Counted from the first letter of the stretch, positions 1 through 7,814 are shown. The stretch: DNA of 32,715 bases from Acidobacteriota bacterium (GCA_013290025.1 JABCYV010000025.1:1-32715), one strand, 5' to 3'. Notes: generated by a model not told the origin, from the sequence alone. A program made the numbers and translations.

Positions 1-30
1 AAGATGACCGGCAAAGTCGTGGTGCAGTGA
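1..30 (+). CDS. C-terminal tail of an upstream gene (partial)
   Basis: Frame 1 is open from the window edge and ends in TGA at 28-30, giving the last residues KMTGKVVVQ. The next gene starts about 24 bases later on the same strand, so an operon-like arrangement is possible. Short basic-hydrophobic tails of this kind occur in several dehydrogenase families, but nine residues are too few to name a family. It could also be chance open frame. Confidence 0.3.
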   Translation, partial: KMTGKVVVQ

Positions 31-53
31 GACTCGGATGGAGCGAGTAATTA

Positions 54-530
54 TTGATGTCGTCTTTCTTTCCAACGAGGGGCTTTCTCGGAACCGGCGC
101 CACGTTTGCGGCAGATATCAACCTTGTGGTGCAGCTCATCATGGGAGCCGCACTGATCACAGGGTTGGTCTTAGCGAAACAAAAGCGCTACCAGGCCCAC
201 GGCATTTGCCAGACGACAGTGCTGCTTCTGAACTTGTTGATGATTGGACTCGTGATGTGGCCGTCGTTTCGGGAACAGGTGAGACCATCACTTCGCAAGG
301 TTGTTCATAACTGGTATTACGCGGCCGCTGCAGGTCATGCGGTTTTAGGGATAACAGCTGAACTTCTGGGACTCTATATCGTCATTGTGGCGGGGACCGA
401 CATTCTTCCGCTCTGGTTGCGGTTCAAACATTGGAAGCGATGGATGCAAACAGAGCTCGTGCTTTGGTTCATTGTTCTGGTAAGCGGCGTAGGGACTTAC
501 TACGTGTGGTATATGGCGCCGGTCCGGTAA
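54..530 (+). CDS. Integral membrane protein, about four to five TM segments, DUF420-like
   Basis: A 158-residue hydrophobic protein with membrane segments near residues 22-40, 55-71, 88-113 and 132-152. Histidines sit in AHGICQ, VHNWYY and AGHAVLG at the edges or inside of helices, followed by the basic loop KHWKRWMQTELVLW. This layout (few helices, conserved His, K-x-W-M-R-type loop) resembles DUF420-type membrane proteins, some of which lie near respiratory genes; the family call is tentative. The frame opens with TTG at 54 followed at once by ATG at 57, and ATG 57 may be the true start. tatA follows 40 bases downstream on the same strand and may be co-transcribed. No heme-binding role can be shown from sequence alone. 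Confidence 0.65.
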   Translation: MMSSFFPTRGFLGTGATFAADINLVVQLIMGAALITGLVLAKQKRYQAHGICQTTVLLLNLLMIGLVMWPSFREQVRPSLRKVVHNWYYAAAAGHAVLGITAELLGLYIVIVAGTDILPLWLRFKHWKRWMQTELVLWFIVLVSGVGTYYVWYMAPVR

Positions 531-570
531 TTCCCGGCAAAACAATACCTGTGCGACATAAGGAGCACTC

Positions 571-777
571 ATGTTTGAGGGACTGTTTCAACCGATGCAC
601 CTGCTGGTCATTTTCGGAATTGCTTTGCTCGTGTTCGGGCCCAAGAAGCTTCCTGAGTTGGGCAAAGGAATTGGAGAGGGTATTCGCGGTTTCAAATCAG
701 CGATGAAAGATGAGGAAGAGAAGCCAGCCGCTTCAGGCAGCACGGCTGCCAATGCGCAGAGTCTGAGTAAGCAGTGA
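571..777 (+). CDS. tatA: Twin-arginine translocase subunit TatA/TatE
   Basis: The 68-residue protein has the standard TatA layout. A short N-terminal transmembrane helix (residues 9-22) is followed by the hinge FGPKKLPELG (22-31), then an amphipathic helix with GKGIGEGIRGFKSAMK, and a polar acidic/Ala-Ser tail. TatA oligomerises in the inner membrane to form the pore through which folded twin-arginine precursors are exported with TatBC. No tatB or tatC is in the window. The length fits TatA rather than TatB. The start is well supported by AAGGAG six bases upstream of ATG 571. It lies just downstream of the membrane protein gene on the same strand. Confidence 0.93.
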   Translation: MFEGLFQPMHLLVIFGIALLVFGPKKLPELGKGIGEGIRGFKSAMKDEEEKPAASGSTAANAQSLSKQ

Positions 778-831
778 TGTATAGGCTCGGTACGCTGGAC
801 GAACCATCTTTGGGAAGGCACAGGTCATCGC

Positions 832-854
832 ATCGTGCTCCTCAGGGGCACGAT
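832..854. terminator. Hairpin between convergent tatA and the minus-strand secreted protein gene
   Basis: A nine-pair stem (832-840 with 846-854, one G-T pair) encloses the five-base loop CTCAG. It lies about 55 bases after the tatA stop and overlaps the stop codon of the convergent minus-strand gene. No T-tract follows on either strand, so a classical intrinsic terminator is not proven. The position between converging genes suggests a termination or RNA-end role. Confidence 0.3.
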
Positions 855-2065
855 ACCGTAAAGCGATTCACCGACGCCCCAGTCCAGCCGGCTCCAGTGT
901 TGGGGTAACGAGTGTAGAAGACATAAAACTGCTTTCCTAAAATAGCGGGGTCATCTCCCATTCCAACGAAAGTGACGTAAACGCTCGGCTGATCCTGTTT
1001 ATTGCGGAAGTCATACAGTAAGCTGAGGGCCGACCAGTTCATACCGTCCGGGGACTCCGAGTAGTAGACCACAACCCCGGCGTTGATGAGCATCTGATAG
1101 CGCTGCAGGCCGGCGTTATAGGCAACCTGAAGATTCCCGCCGTATGGGGTCTGGGGGTCGAGATCTCGCGAATAACCACCCAGGCCCTGTTCCAGATGCC
1201 ATCCGTCATAATATTTCTGGAAAGCCAACGCATGGGGTTTGGCGCCGAAGGCGGCCTCCAGCACGGCGGCAATTGGCGCACGCGCGACAGAAACCGAGGT
1301 GACTGTGTTTCCCCAGTGAGTGGTGCCATTGGCCCGCCAGTCCGGAAAAAAGATGTAGAAGTACTTGTGGTCGGGAGAGATGACGAGAGGTGAATCGCCG
1401 ATATCAAAGCCGTCCATGTCCGTTCGATAACCCTGATTGATGCGAATGATCTCTCCCAGGTCGGTCCAGCTCAGGCCCTGATCGGTCGATGCGGCCAAGG
1501 CTAAGACCGCGTAGAAACTCCGGGTCGTGACGGTCGGAATCTCGGCGTGGTAGACCAAAAGCAGATTACCGGCTCCCGGCAGACCAGCGGGAACTTTGTA
1601 AACTGGCCCACCGCCCATGTAGTCATAGCTTTGATAGTAAGGATTGACATTCGAATCGGGATTGGGACGGATGGTAACGTCGATCGGAGGCGCGGAGCCG
1701 AGTGGATTGTCGACCGTGCCAAGCGTGCGTGTGATGGATCCATACTTGTTATTCCCGTAAAGGTGCCCCCGCCATTGTTGACGCGAATGCAGGCCGCCAT
1801 CGCTGCCGAAGAACATGTAACCCTGATCAGTTTTGACTACGCCTAACGGAGCGTCCGGCCAAGCGAAGCCGTTGGCCTGGTCGGTGAGCGGTGGCTGCGC
1901 GATATCTCCGCCGGCTTCGCGCTGCGCAGCGGTCGTTAGTACTTGGTTAGCGATTATCCTCGGCGTACACAGTGGAGTCACGCTCTGCGCGCTGGCTACA
2001 ACGACGGTTAGAAGGCAAACGGGGATTAGCAGGCTTGCCAGATAAATCAATTTTTTAGTCGGCAT
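842..2065 (-). CDS. Secreted protein with sialidase/beta-propeller-like features, function unknown
   Basis: The protein is 407 residues from ATG 2065. An open frame continues upstream to 2311, but ATG 2065 is chosen because a signal peptide begins there (basic MPTKK, hydrophobic core to about residue 24, ASA-Q cleavage-like site) and AAAGAGA lies about ten bases upstream. The mature part carries motifs typical of sialidase-like or DUF4185-like propellers: GYMFFGSDGG, STDQGLSWTDLGE (an Asp-box-like S-x-D-x-G-x-x-W turn), GDSPLVISPDHKYFYIFFPDW and YYSESPDGMNWS (a second Asp-box-like turn). These turns mark beta-propeller blades in glycan-binding or glycan-cleaving proteins. No catalytic set can be assigned, so hydrolase activity is only a possibility. 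It is monocistronic and convergent with tatA. Confidence 0.75.
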   Translation of the reverse strand: MPTKKLIYLASLLIPVCLLTVVVASAQSVTPLCTPRIIANQVLTTAAQREAGGDIAQPPLTDQANGFAWPDAPLGVVKTDQGYMFFGSDGGLHSRQQWRGHLYGNNKYGSITRTLGTVDNPLGSAPPIDVTIRPNPDSNVNPYYQSYDYMGGGPVYKVPAGLPGAGNLLLVYHAEIPTVTTRSFYAVLALAASTDQGLSWTDLGEIIRINQGYRTDMDGFDIGDSPLVISPDHKYFYIFFPDWRANGTTHWGNTVTSVSVARAPIAAVLEAAFGAKPHALAFQKYYDGWHLEQGLGGYSRDLDPQTPYGGNLQVAYNAGLQRYQMLINAGVVVYYSESPDGMNWSALSLLYDFRNKQDQPSVYVTFVGMGDDPAILGKQFYVFYTRYPNTGAGWTGASVNRFTVSCP

Positions 2066-2170
2066 GTAAGCGGTCTCTTTCGAATCTCGTCGGGCAAGGT
2101 CGCAGACCACAAACACCCACCCGGAGGAAAAGTCGCGGACCAGAGCAGTGTAGCGAACTAGGGTTAATGT

Positions 2171-2184
2171 GTTGTTAATACAAC
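2171..2184. promoter_or_regulatory. Small dyad GTTGTTAATACAAC in the divergent intergenic region
   Basis: GTTGT-TAAT-ACAAC is a perfect five-base dyad around an AT-rich centre. It sits about 105 bases upstream of the minus-strand secreted protein gene and about 180 bases upstream of the VOC gene. It could be an operator half-site pair for a dimeric regulator. The short arm length means chance is also plausible. The rest of 2066-2362 shows no clear promoter. Confidence 0.15.
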
Positions 2185-2362
2185 GGTAACAATCTGGGAT
2201 AGTCAGTTGACGTCCAAGTAAGAGCTGACGGGGCTGCCCACACGTGCGGCCTTGAGCAGCTTCAGACTTTGTGTTCTCATGGTTGACGAGTGTCGAACCA
2301 CGTGCGAGCAAGGTGCACCCGTGGCCTCAACCCTCAACCTGCATTCTGAAGGAGAAAAAATC

Positions 2363-2836
2363 ATGAGCAAAGTCTCGCATATTCCCCAGGGCTACAACTC
2401 CATTACACCCTACCTCGTCATCAACGGCGCCGCTGAAGCCATCGAGTACTACAAGAAGGTTTTTGGCGCTACCGAAGTCTTTCGCATGGACCAGCCCGAT
2501 GGCAAAGTCGGTCACGCGGAGCTGCAGATCGGCGACTCACGTATTATGCTGGCTGACGAAAATCCCAGCATGGGCCAAGGGCACACCAGCGCTGCCAGCA
2601 TCGGCGCAAGCCCGGTGAGTCTGTATTTATACATTCCCGATGTCGATCGCGTAGTCGAACGTGCGGTCTCTGCCGGCGCGAAGATTCTGAAGCCGGTGCA
2701 GGACCAGTTCTATGGAGACCGCTCAGGTTTCATCGAGGATCCGTTCGGCCATCTCTGGGGCATCGCCACCCACGTTGAAGATGTAGCACCGCAAGAGTTA
2801 GAAGAACGCGCAAAAAAGGCGAGGCAGGCTGCTTAA
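2363..2836 (+). CDS. VOC superfamily (glyoxalase/PhnB-like) protein
   Basis: The protein has 157 residues with the paired beta-alpha-beta-beta-beta layout of the vicinal oxygen chelate fold: SITPYLVINGAAEAIEYYKKVFGA, then GHAELQIGDSRIMLADE, then SLYLYIPDVDRVVERAVSAGAKI and YGDRSGFIEDPFGHLWGIATH. The last segment is typical of PhnB/YdcE-like VOC proteins. H-x-x-L, the acidic residue in DPFGHLWG and nearby positions could bind metal, but metal use is not certain in this subgroup. The start at ATG 2363 is chosen over the longer open frame from 2252 because GAAGGAG lies eight bases upstream and the fold begins directly after it. It is followed by a strong hairpin. Confidence 0.85.
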   Translation: MSKVSHIPQGYNSITPYLVINGAAEAIEYYKKVFGATEVFRMDQPDGKVGHAELQIGDSRIMLADENPSMGQGHTSAASIGASPVSLYLYIPDVDRVVERAVSAGAKILKPVQDQFYGDRSGFIEDPFGHLWGIATHVEDVAPQELEERAKKARQAA

Positions 2837-2845
2837 TCGGATTCG

Positions 2846-2878
2846 ACGAGAGCGGCAGTTCCTCGCCGCTCTCGTTTG
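2846..2878. terminator. Intrinsic terminator between convergent VOC and monooxygenase genes
   Basis: A perfect eleven-pair stem (2846-2856 with 2865-2875) encloses an eight-base loop and is followed on the plus strand by TTTGTT. It starts ten bases after the VOC stop codon and ends just before the stop of the convergent monooxygenase gene. It most clearly terminates the plus-strand gene; the opposite strand has no T-run. Confidence 0.7.
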
Positions 2879-4123
2879 TTAGGCTGCGGTGGTTTCTCTA
2901 ATCGCGGTTACTTCTGGCCTTTTCACGTGCTCCGGACGGACGCCAATCCCAATCAATCGAGCAGGAATTCGCCGCAGAATTGGCGATCGGCGCAAGAGCC
3001 TGAGCTGCCATGGAAGAGTGAGGGATCTCGGACTGCCAAGGACGCGGCCAATTACTCTGTTTTGGATCGCCATTTGAAGCCGCTGCGTGGCCCAAGTCGG
3101 AAAGCTCCGGCGCTGCTGGACCGTCTGAAGCTCCTTTTCGGTGGGGGTCCCGTGGAGAATCTTTTCGCCGAGTAGGTTTGCCGTTGCAACTGCATCTTGA
3201 ATCGCAAGATTGATTCCTACCCCGCCGATAGGCGACATGGCATGCGCCGCATCACCGATACATAACAGTCCGAGGCGGGACCAGCGCACCAGTTGATCCA
3301 CGGCAACAGTCAGCAGACTGATGTCCTTCCAGTCGCATAACTCCTGCACGCGATCGCGCAAGAACGGAGCAAGACCGGTTACTTCTTCGCGAAAGGAGGA
3401 CAGCCCTCTCTGCCGGATTTCATCGGCCGTGCCCTTGGGGATGACAAATGCGCATTGCCAGTACTCTTCACGATTGATCAGAACCAGAATCCTGCCCCTA
3501 TCGATGTGGCCAAATGTCTGTACTGGGTCATTAGGACGGCGGCTTATTCGCATCCACATCACATCCATCGGAGCGCCGAGATTTCTTACTTCGAGGCCAG
3601 CACGCTGACGGACCACGGAGTGGCGTCCATCAGCGCCAACGGTCAGTGACGCACGAATTTCCAGATTGCCGTCGGGAGTCTTGGCGCGTACCCCCGCCAC
3701 GATGCCTTGCTCGACGATCAGGTCGGTAACCTCCGCCTGCATTTTCAAGTGAAACGTGGGATATCGCCTGGCCTGCTCCACTACAAAGTTCAGGAAATCC
3801 CATTGCGGCATCAATGCAAGGAAGTGGCAGTGGGTCGGCAGATGAGTAAAATCACCGATTGTAACAGTCTCTTCGCCAACCTGCCCAGCGAGCTCGCGTA
3901 CTTCCTGGTGCGGTCGTTTCAGGAATTCTTCCAGAATACCCAATTCATACATGATCTCGAGAGTGGACGGATGAATAGTGTCGCCGCGGAAATCACGCAG
4001 GAAGTCGGCATGCTTTTCAAGCACAAATACGTCCACGCCGATGCGCGCAAGCAGCAAAGCCGACATCATGCCGGCGGGACCGCCTCCAGCAATACAACAG
4101 CGAGTGTGGGCCACGTTGTTCAT
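2879..4123 (-). CDS. FAD-dependent monooxygenase of the PHBH/UbiH fold
   Basis: The 414-residue protein has the three sequence marks of class A flavoprotein hydroxylases. These are the dinucleotide-binding GGGPAG (13-18) in an N-terminal beta-alpha-beta, the DG motif VGADGRHSVVR (D165-G166) that contacts FAD and NAD(P)H, and GDAAH (290-294) within CIGDAAHAMSPIGGVGINLAIQD that binds the FAD ribityl-pyrophosphate. Such enzymes use NAD(P)H and oxygen to hydroxylate or epoxidise aromatic or polyketide-like substrates. The substrate here cannot be read from sequence. There is no predicted secretion signal, so it should be cytosolic. The C-terminus (about 350-414) is Arg-rich. It stands alone, with no neighbouring catabolic genes. 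Confidence 0.85.
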   Translation of the reverse strand: MNNVAHTRCCIAGGGPAGMMSALLLARIGVDVFVLEKHADFLRDFRGDTIHPSTLEIMYELGILEEFLKRPHQEVRELAGQVGEETVTIGDFTHLPTHCHFLALMPQWDFLNFVVEQARRYPTFHLKMQAEVTDLIVEQGIVAGVRAKTPDGNLEIRASLTVGADGRHSVVRQRAGLEVRNLGAPMDVMWMRISRRPNDPVQTFGHIDRGRILVLINREEYWQCAFVIPKGTADEIRQRGLSSFREEVTGLAPFLRDRVQELCDWKDISLLTVAVDQLVRWSRLGLLCIGDAAHAMSPIGGVGINLAIQDAVATANLLGEKILHGTPTEKELQTVQQRRSFPTWATQRLQMAIQNRVIGRVLGSPRSLTLPWQLRLLRRSPILRRIPARLIGIGVRPEHVKRPEVTAIRETTAA

Positions 4124-4356
4124 GTGAACGATGAAGTGGCGGCGTTCCGCAAGAATAATATTTCAAGCCTCTCGAGTGTTCTTTAGATGCGCGGGCACTC
4201 GATTGGTTGACTCAGAAGTGGTGTAGTTTCCGATGCGGATTTATGATGGAACACCGTGACGGTCGCGGTACGAGGAGGCGAAAAAATGACAGGCTAGAAA
4301 CTTGCGGATTCAGTGCTAGACCGCTCCGGGGCTAGCGGAGCTCGTGCCGGGAGAGA

Positions 4357-5136
4357 CTACGGCAGCGTAATGCTCGCAGTTCCGACATCCCCGAACCGGC
4401 AAGGCGCACCCGGCGGCAGCTGGAGCTGATTCGAAAAGCTGTATTTCCCAGCCAGCGAAGTCCCATCGGCGCTGGCAGTCACGTTGAAAAACTGCCCCAA
4501 TGCCGAGCCATCGGCAGCAGTAATAGTCAGTACCACAGTCGTTCCGCTGATTACTCCGCTGAGCATCGCGCTACTGAAGCAAGACGAATCGGTCGAGGTG
4601 ACTGTCCCCGAAAGGAGCGCACTGCTCTGACCGTTGTTCGGCCCCTGCGTGATCATCCCCGAAACATCCGAAACGATTCCGCTAGGTCTGGTGGACGTCA
4701 AGGTTCCATGAAAACTGCCGGAGAGCGGCTTCACCCGCGTTGCCGACCAAGTCCCGGTTTCCGAATTGCCGCAGCCAGAGGCCAAGATGGTGTAGGTTCC
4801 GGTCATCGTGGAGCCATCGGACGAAACTGTCCCGCCGAGGTTCAGCGCCTGCCCGGTTACGGTGGCGTCGAGCGAAATATTTTGTCCGGTCATCGTTCCT
4901 GTAGCAGAGCCTACCCCAGCGCAGCTGCCTGAGAGCATCAATCCACCAGTAACGGAGTCGCTCAATTGCAGAATGAAGCCCGACAGCGTCTTCGAAGATT
5001 TTGGGGTGCGTTGCAACGCGATTTGCCAGTTTCCCGAAACTTGGCCGTTGGGATTTATCGAACTTGGACTTCCGCCCCCACAAATGGTTAGTACGGCCAG
5101 GCACGCTAGAAGCGCCGCGATAGCTACGACCTTCAT
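4357..5136 (-). CDS. Exported lipoprotein-like protein with an internal beta repeat, function unknown
   Basis: The protein is 259 residues from ATG 5136, chosen because AAGGAG lies nine bases upstream and a signal sequence (MKVVAIAALLACLAVLTIC) begins there; the open frame to 5214 adds 26 residues without such signals. A Cys followed by GGGSPSS at the end of the hydrophobic stretch suggests lipidation, although Ile at -1 of the Cys is unusual for a lipobox. The mature part is Gly/Ser/Thr rich. Two related modules are visible: LSGSCAG...ATGTMTGQNISL...SSDGSTMTGTYTI, and later LSGVISGTTVVL...SADGTSLAGKYSF. This suggests an internally duplicated beta sandwich. No catalytic motif was seen, and I do not recognise a named family. 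Confidence 0.75.
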   Translation of the reverse strand: MKVVAIAALLACLAVLTICGGGSPSSINPNGQVSGNWQIALQRTPKSSKTLSGFILQLSDSVTGGLMLSGSCAGVGSATGTMTGQNISLDATVTGQALNLGGTVSSDGSTMTGTYTILASGCGNSETGTWSATRVKPLSGSFHGTLTSTRPSGIVSDVSGMITQGPNNGQSSALLSGTVTSTDSSCFSSAMLSGVISGTTVVLTITAADGSALGQFFNVTASADGTSLAGKYSFSNQLQLPPGAPCRFGDVGTASITLP

Positions 5137-5342
5137 TATTCCTTGCTCCTTACCAGCAAATTTACGAAGAGGCCCGGTCCGGTAAGTCATCCCGGGCTCG
5201 AGGCCAAACCTCATTCCTGATTGAGTCAGAAATCTTACCCTTGTGCCTCCTGTCGTGGCGCCATACTTTTGTGAATTTTCGATTAAAAGCGAAGCTGAGA
5301 CGGGCCAAAAGTTTAACTAGTAAAACCAGCTATCGGCCATAG

Positions 5343-5372
5343 AAAAAGCCCCGCTCAAAAATGAACGGGGCC
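5343..5372 (-). terminator. Intrinsic terminator of the PEP-CTERM-like gene
   Basis: On the minus strand GCCCCG pairs with CGGGGC (stem continuing imperfectly), with a loop containing ATTTTT, and it is followed directly by TTTTT (5343-5347). It starts about 35 bases after the stop codon at 5406. Stem, loop and U-tract make this the clearest terminator in the window. It separates this gene from the lipoprotein gene downstream, so the two are probably separate transcripts. Confidence 0.85.
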
Positions 5373-5405
5373 GATATCTTCGCGTCTTTAAGTCGTAGGG
5401 CCGTC

Positions 5406-6020
5406 TTAGGACTTATTCCGCGCTTTCCTGCGCCTGGCAATTATCGCAATGCCGACCATCCCCGTCCCCAGAAGACTCAGCGTTCCTAACTCAGGCGTCG
5501 TTGCGCCCGGGATAGTCGTTGTACCGGCGTTAAGGTTGATTTTCATCTTACCGCCCGTGAGAAAGGGATTGCCTTTGGTTGCGATGGTGGTGACCTGAAG
5601 CGTCCCCCCAACGACGGGCGAGCCATTCAAGGTACCACTGACGGCGCCGCTTAAGGTCCAGCCAAGCTGTCCCGGGGGCAGTCCCGTAGCGGCTGTCCAG
5701 GTGGCGTTTGTGAAGGTGCCTTGGAAGACCAGACCAGTGTGCGTGTCGGTGATCTTAAAAGTACCAGCTCCAAAAGTGGCATTGGACGACAGTGCACCCG
5801 TTGCAAGTGCTCCCGTGGTGAGAACCACAGATCCGGAGGGGGAGGAATCGCTGAACGAGCCCAATCCAGTGACCGACGTCAGGGCTGAGCCCGACAGTTT
5901 GAGACCTCCACCGAACGCGGAGATAACTCCGCCCGCATTCGTGAATATGCTATCGGCCAACGCCAATAGCGGCAGACAGGACAAGAAAGTAGCCAACGCG
6001 AAAATCTTAAGCAGTTTCAT
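5406..6020 (-). CDS. Secreted protein with PEP-CTERM-like C-terminal sorting signal
   Basis: The protein has 204 residues from ATG 6020, chosen for GAAGGAGG upstream and a signal peptide (MKLLKIFALATFLSCLPLLALA, cleavage after LALA). The mature region is low in charge and rich in Gly, Thr and Ser, as expected of an extracellular beta protein. The C-terminus TPELGTLSLLGTGMVGIAI followed by ARRRKARNKS has the three parts of a PEP-CTERM signal: a Pro-Glu motif, a hydrophobic helix and a basic tail. Such signals are processed by exosortases in bacteria that make exopolysaccharide. The motif here is P-E-L rather than the usual P-E-P. No exosortase is in the window. Its role is unknown; the family context suggests the cell surface or biofilm matrix. 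Confidence 0.8.
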   Translation of the reverse strand: MKLLKIFALATFLSCLPLLALADSIFTNAGGVISAFGGGLKLSGSALTSVTGLGSFSDSSPSGSVVLTTGALATGALSSNATFGAGTFKITDTHTGLVFQGTFTNATWTAATGLPPGQLGWTLSGAVSGTLNGSPVVGGTLQVTTIATKGNPFLTGGKMKINLNAGTTTIPGATTPELGTLSLLGTGMVGIAIIARRRKARNKS

Positions 6021-6407
6021 CCCCTCGCCTCCTTCAAGTGTGCAAAACTCGAATCGTTTCTTTGACGTCCTACAGCTCCGGCGATTTTTTTCGGGTTGGG
6101 CGATTCTTACTGATAACCAGCACAGCTTCAGGCCAGATGATCGCCCGAACACGTAAACTCGATGGCGAAGTTTAGCCCGCCTTGTGTTACGCCTTGATGA
6201 CCGCAAAATGAAATGTTCGCGACAGAATCACCCGCTGTCACACAGTCGTAACAACCTGTGGAATTTTTTTCATTTGACAGCGTCTCGTTGTCGGCGGAAT
6301 ATGCGCTTACACCACAAACAGCAGCCGTCACGCAAACCGAGATTCCAATCGTTGTTGTCGAGTAGCTGGCACTGAAACCATGACTGGCGAAAGGTAGGAG
6401 AGACTCT
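6021..6407. other. 387-base intergenic region between divergent genes, no gene seen
   Basis: This stretch separates the minus-strand PEP-CTERM-like gene from the plus-strand response regulator. Short open frames on both strands lack ribosome sites and coding character. A TTGACA hexamer at 6274-6279 lies 17 bases before GAATAT (6297-6302), a possible but weak plus-strand promoter. TAGGAG at 6396-6400 is a good ribosome site for the regulator. No sigma-54 type element was found on either strand. An AT-rich run (GAATTTTTTTCATTTG) lies just upstream of the TTGACA and could act as an UP-like element. Confidence 0.4.
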
Positions 6408-7193
6408 ATGAGGCAACTCATTTTAGTCGTAAGTAGTCGGGGGGAGGATTGCGGGTTTCTCGAGCAGTGCCTCGAACGATCAGGTTACAAGGTGCGCCGA
6501 TGTTTGAACCCCGGCGACGCAGTAAGGGAGGCAGAAGTTTTGCGCCCATCGCTAATATTGGTCAATTCAGTGATGCCGGATAGCGCTGGCCTGGAGTTGT
6601 GCCGTCGCATCCGCCAGACCCGTTCCTTGGCAAGAACCGCCGTGGTTTTGGTGGCCGCGGGTACAGCGGAAGACGACTGCGTTCTCGGACTGGAGTCGGG
6701 AGCGAACGATTACATAACCATGCCATTCAGTTCTCGCGAGTTGCAGGCGCGGGTGCAAGCCGTGTTGCGCCGCTTCGAACGACCGCAGCTCACTGAGTTT
6801 TATGGACCGGTCACAACTGTCGGAGACATTAAGATTGATAGTTCCGCGATGAAAATTTCTGTCTGCGGGAATGAAGTCACGACTACCACCTTGGAATTCC
6901 GCCTGATGGATTACCTTGCTCGCAATCAGGCGCGAGTTTTCAAGCGCGATGAGCTTCTCGATGCAGTATGGGGTGACATGCAGTTCGTGACTCCCCGCAC
7001 CGTAGACGCATGCGTGCGCCGGGTGCGGCGCAAGATCGAACCGGACTGCACACGACCCACCTATCTGAAAACCATTCGCGGAGTCGGGTACCGTCTTGAT
7101 GCGGGAGGCCCCAGGATGTGGGATTCGCGGGAGCAATATCTACATCCGGCGTCAGCACTGCTGTCGGCGGATAGATTCGAGCCTAAAGCGTAG
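6408..7193 (+). CDS. Atypical OmpR/PhoB-family response regulator with degenerate receiver
   Basis: The 261-residue protein has an N-terminal receiver-like domain (about 1-120) and a C-terminal winged helix of the OmpR/PhoB type (about 137-230), seen in EVTTTTLEFRLMDYLARNQARVFKRDELLDAVWG and VDACVRRVRRKIEP...IRGVGYRL. The receiver lacks every residue needed for phosphotransfer: the acidic pair is S9-S10, the acceptor Asp is N53 (LILVNSVMPD), the Thr/Ser switch is A83 and the invariant Lys is M105 (TMPF). The hydrophobic frame of the domain is intact. It is therefore probably a DNA-binding protein controlled without phosphorylation. No histidine kinase is adjacent. A 30-residue tail of no known type follows the DNA-binding domain. 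ATG 6408 has TAGGAG eight bases upstream. Confidence 0.9.
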   Translation: MRQLILVVSSRGEDCGFLEQCLERSGYKVRRCLNPGDAVREAEVLRPSLILVNSVMPDSAGLELCRRIRQTRSLARTAVVLVAAGTAEDDCVLGLESGANDYITMPFSSRELQARVQAVLRRFERPQLTEFYGPVTTVGDIKIDSSAMKISVCGNEVTTTTLEFRLMDYLARNQARVFKRDELLDAVWGDMQFVTPRTVDACVRRVRRKIEPDCTRPTYLKTIRGVGYRLDAGGPRMWDSREQYLHPASALLSADRFEPKA

Positions 7194-7259
7194 CAGCGAA
7201 GATAAGGGGCGTTGCGCACAGCTGGCATCCGCCGGTTCTTCGTGGTATTTGCATCGCTA

Positions 7260-7781
7260 CTAAAGAAATTTCGGACGCAGGGGGCTGCCAGGCTCTTGCC
7301 CTTCGCTGTCGGCGAGCAAGATAGCCACGGTACGAAGGGCGTGGATCTCCTTCAACACTTGCTTGATTTGTAGATCGGTTTCGTGCAGGGCCGTGAACAC
7401 TCGCTTCGGAGAAGGAAGGCTGATGATTTCAGGCGCTTTGATGTTGCATGGCTCGGTGAGCGCTTCTCGTCCGACGGGCCAGGGCTCAACCATTTCACGA
7501 GGCTCTGGCAACAGTGCATTGAGGAATTCCACCCCGAAGCAGTATCCGGCACGACTCCGAACCAGGCTTATTAGCCGCACGTACTGCGGCATCTGAAACT
7601 CGATCTCCATCAAATCGCCGGGTTCGAAATAAATATTGGCTTGCAGGGCCATTCCCCCCTCGCTGATTGTGATCACGCGCCCTGGCACAGCGGCTTTAGA
7701 GACCCGCCGCGAGGGCGTGATGCGAACGGGAAGATCGGCCTCGTATCGGGGCCAGCGACGGCTGTTCATGGAGTAAGACAT
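7260..7781 (-). CDS. PilZ-domain protein
   Basis: The 173-residue protein opens with RRWPRYEADLPVRI, supplying the R-x-x-x-R element (R8, R12) that binds c-di-GMP phosphates in PilZ domains. VITISEGGMALQ follows where the D/N-x-S-x-x-G motif should be; here T38 replaces the Asp/Asn, with S40 and G43 kept. The beta strands YFEPGDLMEIEFQMPQ and VRLISLVRSRAGYCFGVEFLN complete the barrel (to about 95). The C-terminal 75 residues are Pro-rich and then helical and have no recognised domain. The altered second motif leaves c-di-GMP binding uncertain. Starts at residue 1 or 5 are equally possible. It is convergent with the response regulator gene. Confidence 0.85.
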   Translation of the reverse strand: MSYSMNSRRWPRYEADLPVRITPSRRVSKAAVPGRVITISEGGMALQANIYFEPGDLMEIEFQMPQYVRLISLVRSRAGYCFGVEFLNALLPEPREMVEPWPVGREALTEPCNIKAPEIISLPSPKRVFTALHETDLQIKQVLKEIHALRTVAILLADSEGQEPGSPLRPKFL

Positions 7782-7814
7782 TAAGCGTTACCGGATTAAG
7801 CCTGGTTCAATCAG

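Noticed and set aside
4274-4297. GAGGAGGCGAAAAA-ATG followed by a three-codon ORF (ATG ACA GGC TAG).
   Set aside because: The ribosome site is strong, but three codons with no following coupled gene on that strand give no support for a functional peptide.
6274-6302. TTGACA-N17-GAATAT as promoter of the degenerate response regulator.
   Set aside because: The -35 is perfect but the -10 matches only three of six bases; mentioned in the intergenic entry but not called as a promoter.
6036-6371. Possible sigma-54 elements (TTGCA on the minus strand, TGGCAC at 6366-6371 on the plus strand).
   Set aside because: Neither has the partner GC/GG element at the required 10-base spacing.
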